From: Mameliella sp. MMSF_3455 | Lineage (GTDB): Bacteria; Pseudomonadota; Alphaproteobacteria; Rhodobacterales; Rhodobacteraceae | DNA: 64,000 nt | NCBI RefSeq assembly: GCF_030733205.1 | Contig: NZ_JASHJL010000030.1 | Coordinates: 1-64,000 of the forward strand | Direction of reading: 5' to 3' | The notes under the pieces: generated by a model | Databases searched by the model: none | The model's input: only the letters and a program-made list of their open reading frames with translations | Told to the model about the DNA's origin: nothing | Translations under genes and position numbers: made by a program | Part shown: positions 34,645-43,000 of the stretch, in pieces | Numbering within the stretch: position 1 is the first letter of the stretch | Layout of the letters: every line of letters begins with the position of its first letter

Positions 34645-35457
34645 TCAATGCGGCACCCCCAGGTAGGCGTCGATCACGTCCTGGTTGTTGCGCACCTCGT
34701 CGGGCGTGCCGTCGCCGATCTTCTTGCCGTAATCCATCACGACAACCCGGTCGCTGAGGTCCATGACCACGCCCATGTCGTGTTCGATCAGGCAGATCGT
34801 GGTGCCGAACTCGTCGTTCACGTCCAGGATAAAGCGGCTCATGTCCTCTTTCTCTTCGACGTTCATGCCCGCCATCGGTTCGTCCAGCAGCAGGATCGAC
34901 GGCTCGGCGGCCAGCGCGCGGGCCAGTTCGACCCGCTTTTTCAACCCGTAGGGCAGCCGCCCCACCGGCGTCTTGCGGATCGCCTGAATCTCGAGAAAGT
35001 CGATGACCTTCTCGACGATCTCGCGGTTCTCCATCTCCTCGTTGCGCGCCCGGCCCCACCACAGCGCCTGGCTTGCGATCGAGGCCTTCATATGCGTCAG
35101 TCGGCCGGTCATCACGTTGTCAAGCACCGTCATCCCCTCGAACAGTGCGATGTTCTGAAAGGTGCGCGCCACACCCATGCGGGCGACCTCGTAGGGTTTC
35201 ATCTGCGGGCGCTTTTCGCCCTTGTACCAGACCTCGCCAACGGTCGGCGTGTAAAAGCCGGAGATGATGTTGAGCATCGAGGACTTGCCCGCCCCGTTCG
35301 GCCCGATGATCGCCCGGATCTCGCCCTCGTGCACGTCAAAGGAGATATCGGAAATCGCCGTCACCCCGCCGAATTTCAGCGTGATGTTCTTCATCTCCAT
35401 CAGCACGCCGCCGATCTGGCGCCCGTCCGCGGTGACATAGCCTTCGGTATCCTTCAC
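34645..35457 (-). CDS. livG: HAAT-family ABC importer, ATPase (LivG)
   Basis: A 270-residue ATP-binding subunit. Walker A is GPNGAGKSSMLNII, the signature region is LPYGLKKRVELARALA, with the usual SGG replaced as in many LivG proteins, and Walker B is PSILLLDEPMAGMN. The start GTG 35457 (VKDTEGYVTADG) is preferred because AAGGGG lies about nine bases upstream; ATG at MEMKNITLKFGG, 19 codons later, is the alternative. It stands between the acyl-CoA ligase gene and livH on the same strand. Confidence 0.9.
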   Translation of the reverse strand: MKDTEGYVTADGRQIGGVLMEMKNITLKFGGVTAISDISFDVHEGEIRAIIGPNGAGKSSMLNIISGFYTPTVGEVWYKGEKRPQMKPYEVARMGVARTFQNIALFEGMTVLDNVMTGRLTHMKASIASQALWWGRARNEEMENREIVEKVIDFLEIQAIRKTPVGRLPYGLKKRVELARALAAEPSILLLDEPMAGMNVEEKEDMSRFILDVNDEFGTTICLIEHDMGVVMDLSDRVVVMDYGKKIGDGTPDEVRNNQDVIDAYLGVPH

Positions 35458-35472
35458 GCGACTGCCCCTTGT

Positions 35473-35500
35473 GTTTTCTTGGTGAAAATGCCCCGGAATA
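35473..35500 (+). repeat. Degenerate extragenic repeat, copy F
   Basis: TTTTCTTGGTGAAAATGCCC followed by CGGAATA resembles the repeat core but is diverged. It lies between livG and the ligase gene, within the 133-bp gap upstream of livG. Confidence 0.25.
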
Positions 35501-35590
35501 CGCCGGCACCGGGCACGTCTCCCGGGCAAGGGCGCCCAAAGGGATGGTGGGCGGGGCGATACGCGCCGCAGGCGCGGGAGCGTCCGACCA

Positions 35591-37579
35591 TCATTCCGCC
35601 GCCATGGCCTTGGGCTTGACCGGCCAGACCTTGGCGTCGCGGATTTCCAGCGTCGCCTTGATCTTGCCCTTGCGCCCGTCCTCGTAGGTGACCTCGGTCT
35701 CGGTGTAGACGCTCTCCGATCCGTCGTACAAAGCGGTCACCAGGTCATCGAACTTCTCGCCGATGATCTTGCGGCGCACCTTGCGGGTCCGGGTCAACTC
35801 GCCGTCGTCAGCGTCCAACTCCTTGTGCAGGATCAGAAAGCGGTGCACCTGGCAGCCCGACAGCATGTCGTCCTGCGCGACGCTCTCGTTCACTTCCTCG
35901 ACGTGTTTCTGCACCGTCTCCAGAACCTGCGGATGCCCCGCCAGTTCCTGGTACGAGGCATAGGCGATGTTGTTCCGCTCTGCCCAGTTGCCCACCGCCG
36001 TCAGGTCGATGTTGATGAATGCCGTGCAGCGATCCTTGCCCGCGCCGAAGACCACCGCCTCCAGGATATTGGGAAAGAACTTCAGCTTGTTCTCGACGTA
36101 TTTCGGCGCGAAGAGCGATCCATCCGCCATCTGGCCCACGTCCTTGGCCCGGTCGATGATGCGCAGGTGCCCGGTGTCTTCCTCGATGAAACCGGCATCG
36201 CCCGTGGCCACCCAGCCCTCGGGGTCCTTGGTGTCGCGCGTGCTTTCGGGGTTCTTGTAGTACTCCACGAAGGCGCCGGGCGACCGATAGAAGACCTCGC
36301 CATTTTCGGCGATGCGGATTTCCACCCCCGGCGCCGGCACGCCAACCGTGTCAGACCGCACTTCGCCATCGGGCTGCACGGTGATGAAAACGCTGGCCTC
36401 TGTCTGACCGTAGAGCTGTTTGAGGTTGATCCCCAGCGAGCGCCAGAAATCGAAGATTTCCGGCCCGATCGCCTCACCCGCGGTATAGGCAACGCGCACC
36501 TTTGTCATGCCTGCGCGGTTGCGCACCGGACCATAGACCAGGACCTGGCCCAGCGCGTATTTCAGCCGGTCCATCATCCCCACCGGCTTGCCGTCGAGGA
36601 TCTTCGGCCCGACCTTGCGCGCATGGGCCATGAAGGTGTCGAACAGCCATTTCTTGAAACGGCCCGCATCCTCCATCCGGATCGTCAGCGCGGTGATGCG
36701 TTCCTCGAAATAGCGCGGCGGCGCAAAGAAATAAGTCGGCCCGATTTCGTGCAGGTTCTCGTACATGGTCTGCGGCGCCTCGGGGCAGTTCACGCAGAAA
36801 CCGCACCAGTAGGCCTGGCCGATGGAAAAGATGAAATCCCCCACCCAGGCCATCGGCAGATAGGCCAGCACGCTGTCGCTGCGCCGCAAATGGTCGAATT
36901 GGGACGAGGACTTGGCCGCCTCGATGATATTCCGGTTGGACAGGACCACGCCCTTGGGCTTTCCCGTGGTGCCCGAGGTATAAAGCATCACGCAGGTGTC
37001 GTCGTAGGTCAGTTTTTCCCGCCGCCGCTTCAACTCGGGCAGGAATTCTTCTCGCGCCGCGCGCCCCTGCTCCTGGATGTGGCTGAATTCATGCAGGTGG
37101 GAATGGTCGTACTTCCGCATGCCGCGCGGATCGACATAGATCAGATGCTCGAACTGGTGCAGGTCGTCCTGCACCTCGATCACCTTGTCGGCCTGTTCCT
37201 GGTCTGCGACGATGGCAAAGCGCGCGCCGCAATGACCCAGAACGTATTCCATCTCTTCGGCCACCGCATCCTGGTACAACGGCACCGGGATCGCGCCGAC
37301 GCTTTGCGCCGCAACCATCGACCAGTACAACGTGGGTCGGTTGCGCCCGATGATGGCGACGTAATCGCCCTCGTTGACACCCAGGTTCAGCAGGCCCAGG
37401 GCCAGCGCCTCGATTTCCTTTTCCGTCTCCGCCCAGGTCCAGCTTTGCCAGATCCCGTATTCCTTCTCACGGTAGGCGGGCGCATTGCCGAACTCGGTGG
37501 CATTGCGATGCAACAGTGCGGGGACAGAGCGCAGACCTTCCGCGCCCTCAGCCAAATGTGCCAAGTCTTTTCCTCCCAT
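35591..37579 (-). CDS. AMP-dependent acyl-CoA synthetase/ligase
   Basis: A 662-residue adenylate-forming enzyme of the long-chain acyl-CoA synthetase type. The AMP-binding P-loop is MLYTSGTTGKPKG, and the later motifs are QLYGQTEAS and GWVATGDAGFIEEDTGHLRIIDRAKD. The C-terminal domain includes the catalytic-lysine region LTRTRKVRRKIIGEKFDDL. ATG 37579 (MGGKDLAHLAEGAEGL) follows GGGGGA; the open frame upstream is not conserved-looking. It is the first gene of the minus-strand importer operon and is divergent from the histidine kinase gene. It would activate the imported acid to its CoA ester; whether the substrate is fatty or aromatic is unknown. Confidence 0.92.
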   Translation of the reverse strand: MGGKDLAHLAEGAEGLRSVPALLHRNATEFGNAPAYREKEYGIWQSWTWAETEKEIEALALGLLNLGVNEGDYVAIIGRNRPTLYWSMVAAQSVGAIPVPLYQDAVAEEMEYVLGHCGARFAIVADQEQADKVIEVQDDLHQFEHLIYVDPRGMRKYDHSHLHEFSHIQEQGRAAREEFLPELKRRREKLTYDDTCVMLYTSGTTGKPKGVVLSNRNIIEAAKSSSQFDHLRRSDSVLAYLPMAWVGDFIFSIGQAYWCGFCVNCPEAPQTMYENLHEIGPTYFFAPPRYFEERITALTIRMEDAGRFKKWLFDTFMAHARKVGPKILDGKPVGMMDRLKYALGQVLVYGPVRNRAGMTKVRVAYTAGEAIGPEIFDFWRSLGINLKQLYGQTEASVFITVQPDGEVRSDTVGVPAPGVEIRIAENGEVFYRSPGAFVEYYKNPESTRDTKDPEGWVATGDAGFIEEDTGHLRIIDRAKDVGQMADGSLFAPKYVENKLKFFPNILEAVVFGAGKDRCTAFINIDLTAVGNWAERNNIAYASYQELAGHPQVLETVQKHVEEVNESVAQDDMLSGCQVHRFLILHKELDADDGELTRTRKVRRKIIGEKFDDLVTALYDGSESVYTETEVTYEDGRKGKIKATLEIRDAKVWPVKPKAMAAE

Positions 37580-37790
37580 GCCGGTCCCCCGACATCCCTC
37601 GTGATGCCCAGCTGTCCGGGCCGCTCGCTGTTGGTCGCGATTCTGGCCTTCATTTGGGCAAGTCCCAAGCTTGCGGTCAACTTTTTCCGCAAGATTTCCC
37701 AAATGTAACGAATTCCTACAGGGCGGCGAACGGCCCGGACAGCTGCGCAGCCCTCTGGCGCCGCCGCCGCGACCGCCCTAGGCTTGGGCC

Positions 37791-39698
37791 ATGAAGAACC
37801 TCGCGCTCACGCAGGCCGGGCTGAACCTCATCCAGCAGGCCCTGACGATCTATGACAGCGACCTGCGGCTTGCGGTCTGCAATGCGCCCTTTGCGCAGAT
37901 GTTCGATCTGCCAGATGCCCTCACCACGCCCGGCGCCCGGTTCGAGGACACCATCCGCCACCTTGTCGAACGCGGCGAATACGGCCCCGTCGACGATCCG
38001 GAAACCTTCATCCATGACCGCGTCGAGACCGCCCGCGCGTTCGAGCCGCACTACATGGAGCGCACACGCGCCAACGGCCGCACCATCAGCGTCGAAGGGG
38101 CGCCGCTGCCGCAGGGCGGCTGGGTCACGGTCTACACGGACATCACCCAGACCAGGGCGCAGGAACAGTTGCTGCGCACGCGCTCGGAACTCCTGTCCGA
38201 GGAGATCCTGAAACGGTCCGAGGAACTGGCCCGCACCAACCGCAATCTCGCGGCCACCAACAAGGCACTGGAAGAGGCGCGCCGCGAACTGGTCGAGACC
38301 GAGGCCCGCACCCGCACGACGACCCAGATGATGCCCGCCCACATCGCCCGGGTCGATGCCGGCGGGCACTATACCTTTTCCAACAACCGGCTGGGCGATG
38401 TGATGCCCGGTCGTCCGGCCAATATCCTCGGACTGCACATCTCGGAAACGCTGGGGCCGCAGGCCTATTCCAAGGTGCGCCCGCATCTGGAGGCCGCGCA
38501 GGACGGACGGCAAAGCACCTTCGAGTTCCACGACGAGATGTCCTCACGCCGGATCCGGGGCGTTTTCACCCCCGATCCGCTGGAACCGGGCGTCTACATC
38601 CTGTCGCAGGACGTGACCGAGGAAACCCAGGCCCGCGCCGCCCTGCAACAGACCCGGCGCCGGGAGATCGCGGCACAGCTGACCTCGGGTCTTGCGCATG
38701 ATTTCTCGAACCTTTTGACCATCATCCTGGGCATGCAATCACGGCTGGCACGGATGGCGGTTGGACCGGAGGCGGAACCGCTGATTTCTGCCACGCTTTC
38801 GGCGGCGCGGCGTGGCGGGCGGCTGCTGGACCGGATCGCCGACATGACCAGTCAGCGGGGATGGCAGCCCCGCCCGCTGTCCCTGCCCGATTTTCTTGGC
38901 GAATTGTGCACGCTCGCCACGCCTTCGCTGCCCGAAGGGATGGAATTGCGGACGCGGGACGACACCAGCGGCGCCTACATGGCCGATCCCGGCCTCTTGC
39001 AGGATGCGCTGCTGAACCTGGTACTGAATGCCCGCGATGCCTGCGGCGAGGCTGGGGTCATCACCCTGATGGCGCAAGAGGTCCAGGACACCTGGCTGGA
39101 ACTGTCGGTCGAGGACAGCGGGCCGGGCTTTTCCGACACCGCGCTGCGCCACGGGCTTGAACCTTTCTTCACCACCAAGGGCGGCGAAGGGTCGGGGTTG
39201 GGCCTTGCGATGGTCTATGACATGACAAAACTTGCGGGCGGCTCGGTGCGGCTGGCCAACACCGGGCATGGCGCGCGCGTCTCGCTGCGTCTGCCGCTGC
39301 GCCGGGCGGCACAGGCGCCCGTGCCGGACACCGGCCTTGTCCTTCTGGCCGAAGACAGCCCCGACCTGCGCGAGGCCATCCGCGAGATGCTGACCGGGTT
39401 GGGGTTTTCGGTGGTCGAGGCCGCCTCGGTGGACGAGGCCTGCACCCTGGCCGAAGGCCTGCCCGATATCGCGCTGGTCCTGTCGGATATCTCGCTGGAA
39501 GGTGACCGTCCGGGCCTCGACCTGGCGCAGCGCCTGCCGCATTTGCCCGTCCGCTTCATGACCTCCTTGCCGCCGGATCACACCCTGCACCGTCGCGCGC
39601 ATAGGCTTGGCCCCGTCCTGCCCAAACCCTTCTCCGCCGCCGACCTTGCCGGCTTCCTCGGGCTGGTGCCTCTTCCGGCGCCCGCGCAGATGGGCTAA
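37791..39698 (+). CDS. Hybrid sensor histidine kinase/response regulator
   Basis: A 635-residue cytoplasmic signalling protein. An N-terminal PAS_7-like domain covers about residues 5-120, followed by a coiled coil (about 120-180) and a second PAS (about 180-280). The phosphoacceptor His303 lies in LTSGLAHDFSNLL, and the ATPase domain has NLVLNARDAC, EDSGPGFSD and GGEGSGLGLAM. The C-terminal receiver domain (about 515-625) contains the acidic pair in LAEDSPD, the acceptor Asp in VLSDISLEG and the Lys in LPKPF. No transmembrane helix is seen. The layout recalls NahK-type kinases of Pseudomonas. The partner regulator starts 10 bp later. Confidence 0.92.
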   Translation: MKNLALTQAGLNLIQQALTIYDSDLRLAVCNAPFAQMFDLPDALTTPGARFEDTIRHLVERGEYGPVDDPETFIHDRVETARAFEPHYMERTRANGRTISVEGAPLPQGGWVTVYTDITQTRAQEQLLRTRSELLSEEILKRSEELARTNRNLAATNKALEEARRELVETEARTRTTTQMMPAHIARVDAGGHYTFSNNRLGDVMPGRPANILGLHISETLGPQAYSKVRPHLEAAQDGRQSTFEFHDEMSSRRIRGVFTPDPLEPGVYILSQDVTEETQARAALQQTRRREIAAQLTSGLAHDFSNLLTIILGMQSRLARMAVGPEAEPLISATLSAARRGGRLLDRIADMTSQRGWQPRPLSLPDFLGELCTLATPSLPEGMELRTRDDTSGAYMADPGLLQDALLNLVLNARDACGEAGVITLMAQEVQDTWLELSVEDSGPGFSDTALRHGLEPFFTTKGGEGSGLGLAMVYDMTKLAGGSVRLANTGHGARVSLRLPLRRAAQAPVPDTGLVLLAEDSPDLREAIREMLTGLGFSVVEAASVDEACTLAEGLPDIALVLSDISLEGDRPGLDLAQRLPHLPVRFMTSLPPDHTLHRRAHRLGPVLPKPFSAADLAGFLGLVPLPAPAQMG

Positions 39699-39707
39699 CC
39701 CGCCTCC

Positions 39708-40403
39708 ATGAGCGCCCTTGTCACCATTCTCGACGACGAACCGGCCATCCGCCAGATGCTGTCCGACGCGCTGGCAGAGGCAGGGTTCCGCACCATGTCC
39801 TTTGGCCGCGCGACGGAATTCGAAGCCGCCCTGCGCCGCACCACGCCCGATGTCTGCCTCGTCGACCTGGGCCTGCCGGACCGCGACGGGCTGACCCTGG
39901 TGCACCGGCTGGCGCTGGAACAGGGGGCAACGGTCATCATCATTTCCGGTCGCGCACAGGTGCAGGACCGGGTGACAGGGCTGGAACTGGGGGCGGATGA
40001 CTACATCATCAAACCCTTCGATCCGGCCGAGGTCGTGGCCCGCATCCGTGCCCGCCTGCGCACCCGCACCCGGTCCGCCCCCTCGGACACCGCACGGTTC
40101 AACGGCTGGACCGCGCATTTCGACCGCTACGCGCTCGAGGACGAGACCGGCGAGGAAACCACCTTCAGCCATGCCGAGGGCGAGGTACTGCGGCTGTTCC
40201 TGGAAAGCCCCAAGCGCCTGATCACCCGTGCCCATATGCAGGAATCCCTCGGCGGCGCGGCGGGCGAAAGTTTTGACCGGGCGATGGATGTGCGTATCTC
40301 GCGCCTGCGCACCAAGCTTCGCGAAGACCCCAAGAACCCCCGCCTGATCAAGACCATCTACGGCGCGGGCTATATCTTTCTGGGAGACGTCAGCTGGAGC
40401 TGA
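39708..40403 (+). CDS. OmpR-family response regulator
   Basis: A 231-residue DNA-binding response regulator. The receiver domain has the acidic pair DD at 9-10, the phosphoacceptor Asp53 in CLVDLGLPD, and Lys102 in YIIKPF. The C-terminal winged helix (about 130-225) has the OmpR pattern GEVLRLFLESPKRLITRAHMQESLGG ... VDVRISRLRTKLREDP ending in TIYGAGYIFLGDV (here MDVRISRLRTKL). It starts ten bases after the hybrid kinase and is certainly co-transcribed. The DNA targets are unknown; the divergent ligase-importer operon is a candidate. Confidence 0.94.
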   Translation: MSALVTILDDEPAIRQMLSDALAEAGFRTMSFGRATEFEAALRRTTPDVCLVDLGLPDRDGLTLVHRLALEQGATVIIISGRAQVQDRVTGLELGADDYIIKPFDPAEVVARIRARLRTRTRSAPSDTARFNGWTAHFDRYALEDETGEETTFSHAEGEVLRLFLESPKRLITRAHMQESLGGAAGESFDRAMDVRISRLRTKLREDPKNPRLIKTIYGAGYIFLGDVSWS

Positions 40404-40411
40404 ACGACCCC

Positions 40412-40432
40412 GCCCCGGACCTGACCCGGGGC
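40412..40432. repeat. Short GC-rich inverted repeat, copy 2
   Basis: GCCCCGG (40412-40418) and CCGGGGC (40426-40432) with loop ACCTGAC, followed by CTCTTTCC. It lies just after the response regulator stop and may be its terminator. Same arms as the copy at 34568. Confidence 0.5.
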
Positions 40433-40448
40433 CTCTTTCCGACGCGCC

Positions 40449-40637
40449 TCAGGGCTGTATCGTCGTATAAGCTTCTGCCACCCCCAACAGGGTTTTCACA
40501 TGCGGCAGCACGCTGACCGCGATCACACCGACGATCGCCCCGACGCCCAGCCGGATCGGCGCCGCGCCCAGTTTCGGTCCCGCTAGGCCCAACAATCCGC
40601 AGACCGAGGCATAAAATCCAATCGACACTGGGTCCAT
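40449..40637 (-). CDS. Small membrane protein
   Basis: A 62-residue hydrophobic protein (MDPVSIGFYASVCGLLGL...) with two predicted helices and a short polar tail (GVAEAYTTIQP). No family is recognised. Its frame, strand and length are consistent with a conserved small membrane protein, and a start Met with AGGAGGT (on the minus strand, upstream) is present. It converges on the response regulator gene and lies 67 bp downstream of the hydrolase gene on the same strand. Confidence 0.6.
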   Translation of the reverse strand: MDPVSIGFYASVCGLLGLAGPKLGAAPIRLGVGAIVGVIAVSVLPHVKTLLGVAEAYTTIQP

Positions 40638-40704
40638 GACCGCACCTCCTGCGGATCAGCCTAGAGCAGGCAGGGGCGTCGCGAAACTCCGGAATTCCCG
40701 CGTC

Positions 40705-41907
40705 TTACCCCGCGATCCGTGCCGTCGCCCCCGCCAGCACCTGCAGGCCGCGCACCAGGTCGTCCTCGTCCGTGTCCTCGGCAAAGTCATGGCTGATGCC
40801 CCCGATCGAGGGCACGAAGAGCATCGCCGCTGGCATCATGAGCGACATGTTCGAAGCATCGTGCAGCGCCCCCGACGGCATCTCGCGCCAACGGCCCGGC
40901 ACGGTCTCTTCCGCCGCCTCGCGCAGCGCCGCGCGAAAGTCCGCATCCATAGACACCGGCGCCACGCCCAGCATCGGACCGAACTCCAGCGTCAGCCCCC
41001 TGTCGTCCGCGATCTCCTGCGCCGTCTCGCGCACGATCGCCTCCATCCGGTCCAGCCGGTCCGGATCTCCATCCCGCCATTGCATCGAGAATTTAACCCG
41101 TCCCGGCACGATGGAATGCGCGTTTGGGTGCACGCTGACATGTCCGATGGTCCAGACCGTCGCCGGGGTCACCACGTTCCGCAGCCGGTCGTTCAGAAGG
41201 CTATTGAAAGCGCCCAGCGCCTGAAAAGCGTCCTTGCGCAGGGCCATCGGCGTGGTGCCCGCGTGGTTCTGCTGTCCCTCGAAGCTGATCACCATGTCGC
41301 GGATACCGACGATGGCCTCGACCACACCCGCGGCCTCGCCGCTTGTGTCCAGCACCGGGCCCTGCTCGATGTGCATCTCCAGGAAACCCGTGAAACGGCC
41401 CGGGTCGATCCAGTCCCCCAGCCGGTCCCCCATCGCGGCCCGCGCCTCTGGCAAGGTCACGCCCTGGGGGTCGACCAACCCGTCCACCTTTTCGCGCGCC
41501 AGGGCCCCCGACCAGGCCGCGCTGCCGGTGGTGACACCGAACCGCCCTTCCTCGTCCTGGAAGGAGACGCAGGAAATCGGCGGCCCTCCGGCCTCTTTCG
41601 CAGCGCGCGCCACCTCGAGACCGGCAATGACTCCCAGCGCGCCGTCCAGCCAGCCGCCCTCGGGCTGGCTGTCGGAATGCGACCCGATCAGCAGGGACCG
41701 CCCCTCGACAAGGCCGAAGAGCGAGCCCATGGGGTCGAAGTGCGGCTGCAGCCCCGCGTCGCGCATCCGGTCCGCCAGCCAGTCCCGCGCGGCAATGTCC
41801 GCCTCTGTATAGGCGGGCCGCCGCACCCCCTTGCCGACACCCGCCGCCCCGAAGGAGCGCAGGGTGTGAAGATCCTCCAGAAAACGCTTTTCATCGACCG
41901 CGACCAT
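40705..41907 (-). CDS. Zn-dependent hydrolase, carbamoylase/allantoate amidohydrolase family
   Basis: A 400-residue M20-type amidohydrolase. Metal-binding motifs are seen in [30 protein letters not shown] and [10 protein letters not shown], with the dimer-domain motif [15 protein letters not shown]. The family includes allantoate amidohydrolase, N-carbamoyl-L-amino acid hydrolase and beta-ureidopropionase. The key residues alone do not separate them. No purine- or pyrimidine-catabolism gene is adjacent. It is preceded by a 100-bp gap from the HNH endonuclease gene on the same strand. Confidence 0.92.
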   Translation of the reverse strand: MVAVDEKRFLEDLHTLRSFGAAGVGKGVRRPAYTEADIAARDWLADRMRDAGLQPHFDPMGSLFGLVEGRSLLIGSHSDSQPEGGWLDGALGVIAGLEVARAAKEAGGPPISCVSFQDEEGRFGVTTGSAAWSGALAREKVDGLVDPQGVTLPEARAAMGDRLGDWIDPGRFTGFLEMHIEQGPVLDTSGEAAGVVEAIVGIRDMVISFEGQQNHAGTTPMALRKDAFQALGAFNSLLNDRLRNVVTPATVWTIGHVSVHPNAHSIVPGRVKFSMQWRDGDPDRLDRMEAIVRETAQEIADDRGLTLEFGPMLGVAPVSMDADFRAALREAAEETVPGRWREMPSGALHDASNMSLMMPAAMLFVPSIGGISHDFAEDTDEDDLVRGLQVLAGATARIAG

Positions 41908-42008
41908 TTCCGCCCCTCCAGGTTCCAGTTCGCCGCGACCCTAACCCGCGGGCTCTCGGCTCTGCAAATGGCCGGTCAAGCTGTAGGACACCCACCCACA
42001 AGGTCCGT

Positions 42009-42944
42009 TCACCCGGAAAACAGATCGGAGGGATCCCCCATGCCGAAACGGTTTTCCCGTTGCCACTGGATATTTGCAGGATGCGGCCAGTCACGCCGAT
42101 CCTTGGGCAAGGTCAATTGCCTTTCGGGCCGTATCAATCGATCCGCCACATCCCGCGGCACCTTGTTGTCAGACACGAGGACCCTGACATCCCCGGGTGC
42201 TGCCGGATCAGGAATAACCAGAGCAATCAAACCCCGATCGAACATCCAGTGCAGCGTTGCAGAGAGCGCAAGACCATTGCGAACCGAGTCACTGCCGTTC
42301 TCCTCGACCGGACGGATATGAGCCGCCTGCACTTCGGGCCGCCCGCCCCCGTTTCGCAATCCCAGCCCTGAGATGGCGCACCGTTCGTCATAAGCGGCCC
42401 GCACCTTCCGCCGAAAAGCCACGTCACGATAGGCGCGCCGTGTCAGGCGCTCATGCACTGGCCTTTCGAAGAGAGCAGCAGGATCGGCGGCCTCTGGTTT
42501 CCGATCATAGCGGCTGGCCTCGATAGCCTCCAAGTCCTGCGGAAGTCCCATATTCACGATCCGCGCAAAATCTGCATCCGGCAAGCGACGAACCGCGAGT
42601 TGCTGAGCCCCGCCTTTTTTCGGCGAACCGTCCGGCTCGCGTAGGGCCGCTTCCAGCGGGCTGCCATGCAAAAGCCGAGGCACGAAACTGTCGAACTCAA
42701 GATAAGAACCGGGCGAGATCATCGCCCACCACATACCGTTGCCACTCGGGCTTTCGATCACCTCGTGCACTTGCGCGACAGCAAAGTAACCGCGAGGCCC
42801 TGCTTTAACCGGCTCATAGTAAACAATCCAGTCGCCAACGGCCTCTCTCACGGCCTTCAGGTACGCCTTTGGAAACTCGTAACGCACATCCGGCGCGTCA
42901 TCGTAGATCGAATCCGCCCTGTGCGAAAAAACAGCCTTGCCCAT
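42009..42944 (-). CDS. HNH endonuclease with PUA/EVE-like N-terminal domain
   Basis: A protein of about 311 residues. The N-terminal 90 residues (AVFSHRADSIYDD, then GDWIVYYEPVKAGPRGYFAVAQV) look like a PUA/EVE-type base-binding domain. The C-terminal domain has the HNH_2 pattern: a Cys in DERCAISG, AAHIRPVEENGSDSVRNGLAL, and TLHWMFDRG. Family members with this layout are candidate modification-dependent restriction enzymes. The start is placed at ATG 42944 by similarity to the remembered family N-terminus; an in-frame ATG at 42989 would add 15 residues. No methyltransferase gene accompanies it. GC content is a little lower than that of its neighbours. Confidence 0.8.
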   Translation of the reverse strand: MGKAVFSHRADSIYDDAPDVRYEFPKAYLKAVREAVGDWIVYYEPVKAGPRGYFAVAQVHEVIESPSGNGMWWAMISPGSYLEFDSFVPRLLHGSPLEAALREPDGSPKKGGAQQLAVRRLPDADFARIVNMGLPQDLEAIEASRYDRKPEAADPAALFERPVHERLTRRAYRDVAFRRKVRAAYDERCAISGLGLRNGGGRPEVQAAHIRPVEENGSDSVRNGLALSATLHWMFDRGLIALVIPDPAAPGDVRVLVSDNKVPRDVADRLIRPERQLTLPKDRRDWPHPANIQWQRENRFGMGDPSDLFSG

Positions 42945-43000
42945 GTGGGGCAGAAAGCCTGGCATGCGCGGAAAACGCAAGCCAGGCATCGTTCATTTCG

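Noticed and set aside
35825-37708. A 627-codon frame antisense to the acyl-CoA ligase
   Set aside because: Arg/His/Asp-rich shadow of a strongly supported gene.
27641-37785. CTAG-containing -10-like sequences before gene starts
   Set aside because: CTAG also occurs at many unrelated places in the window and matching -35 boxes were mostly absent.
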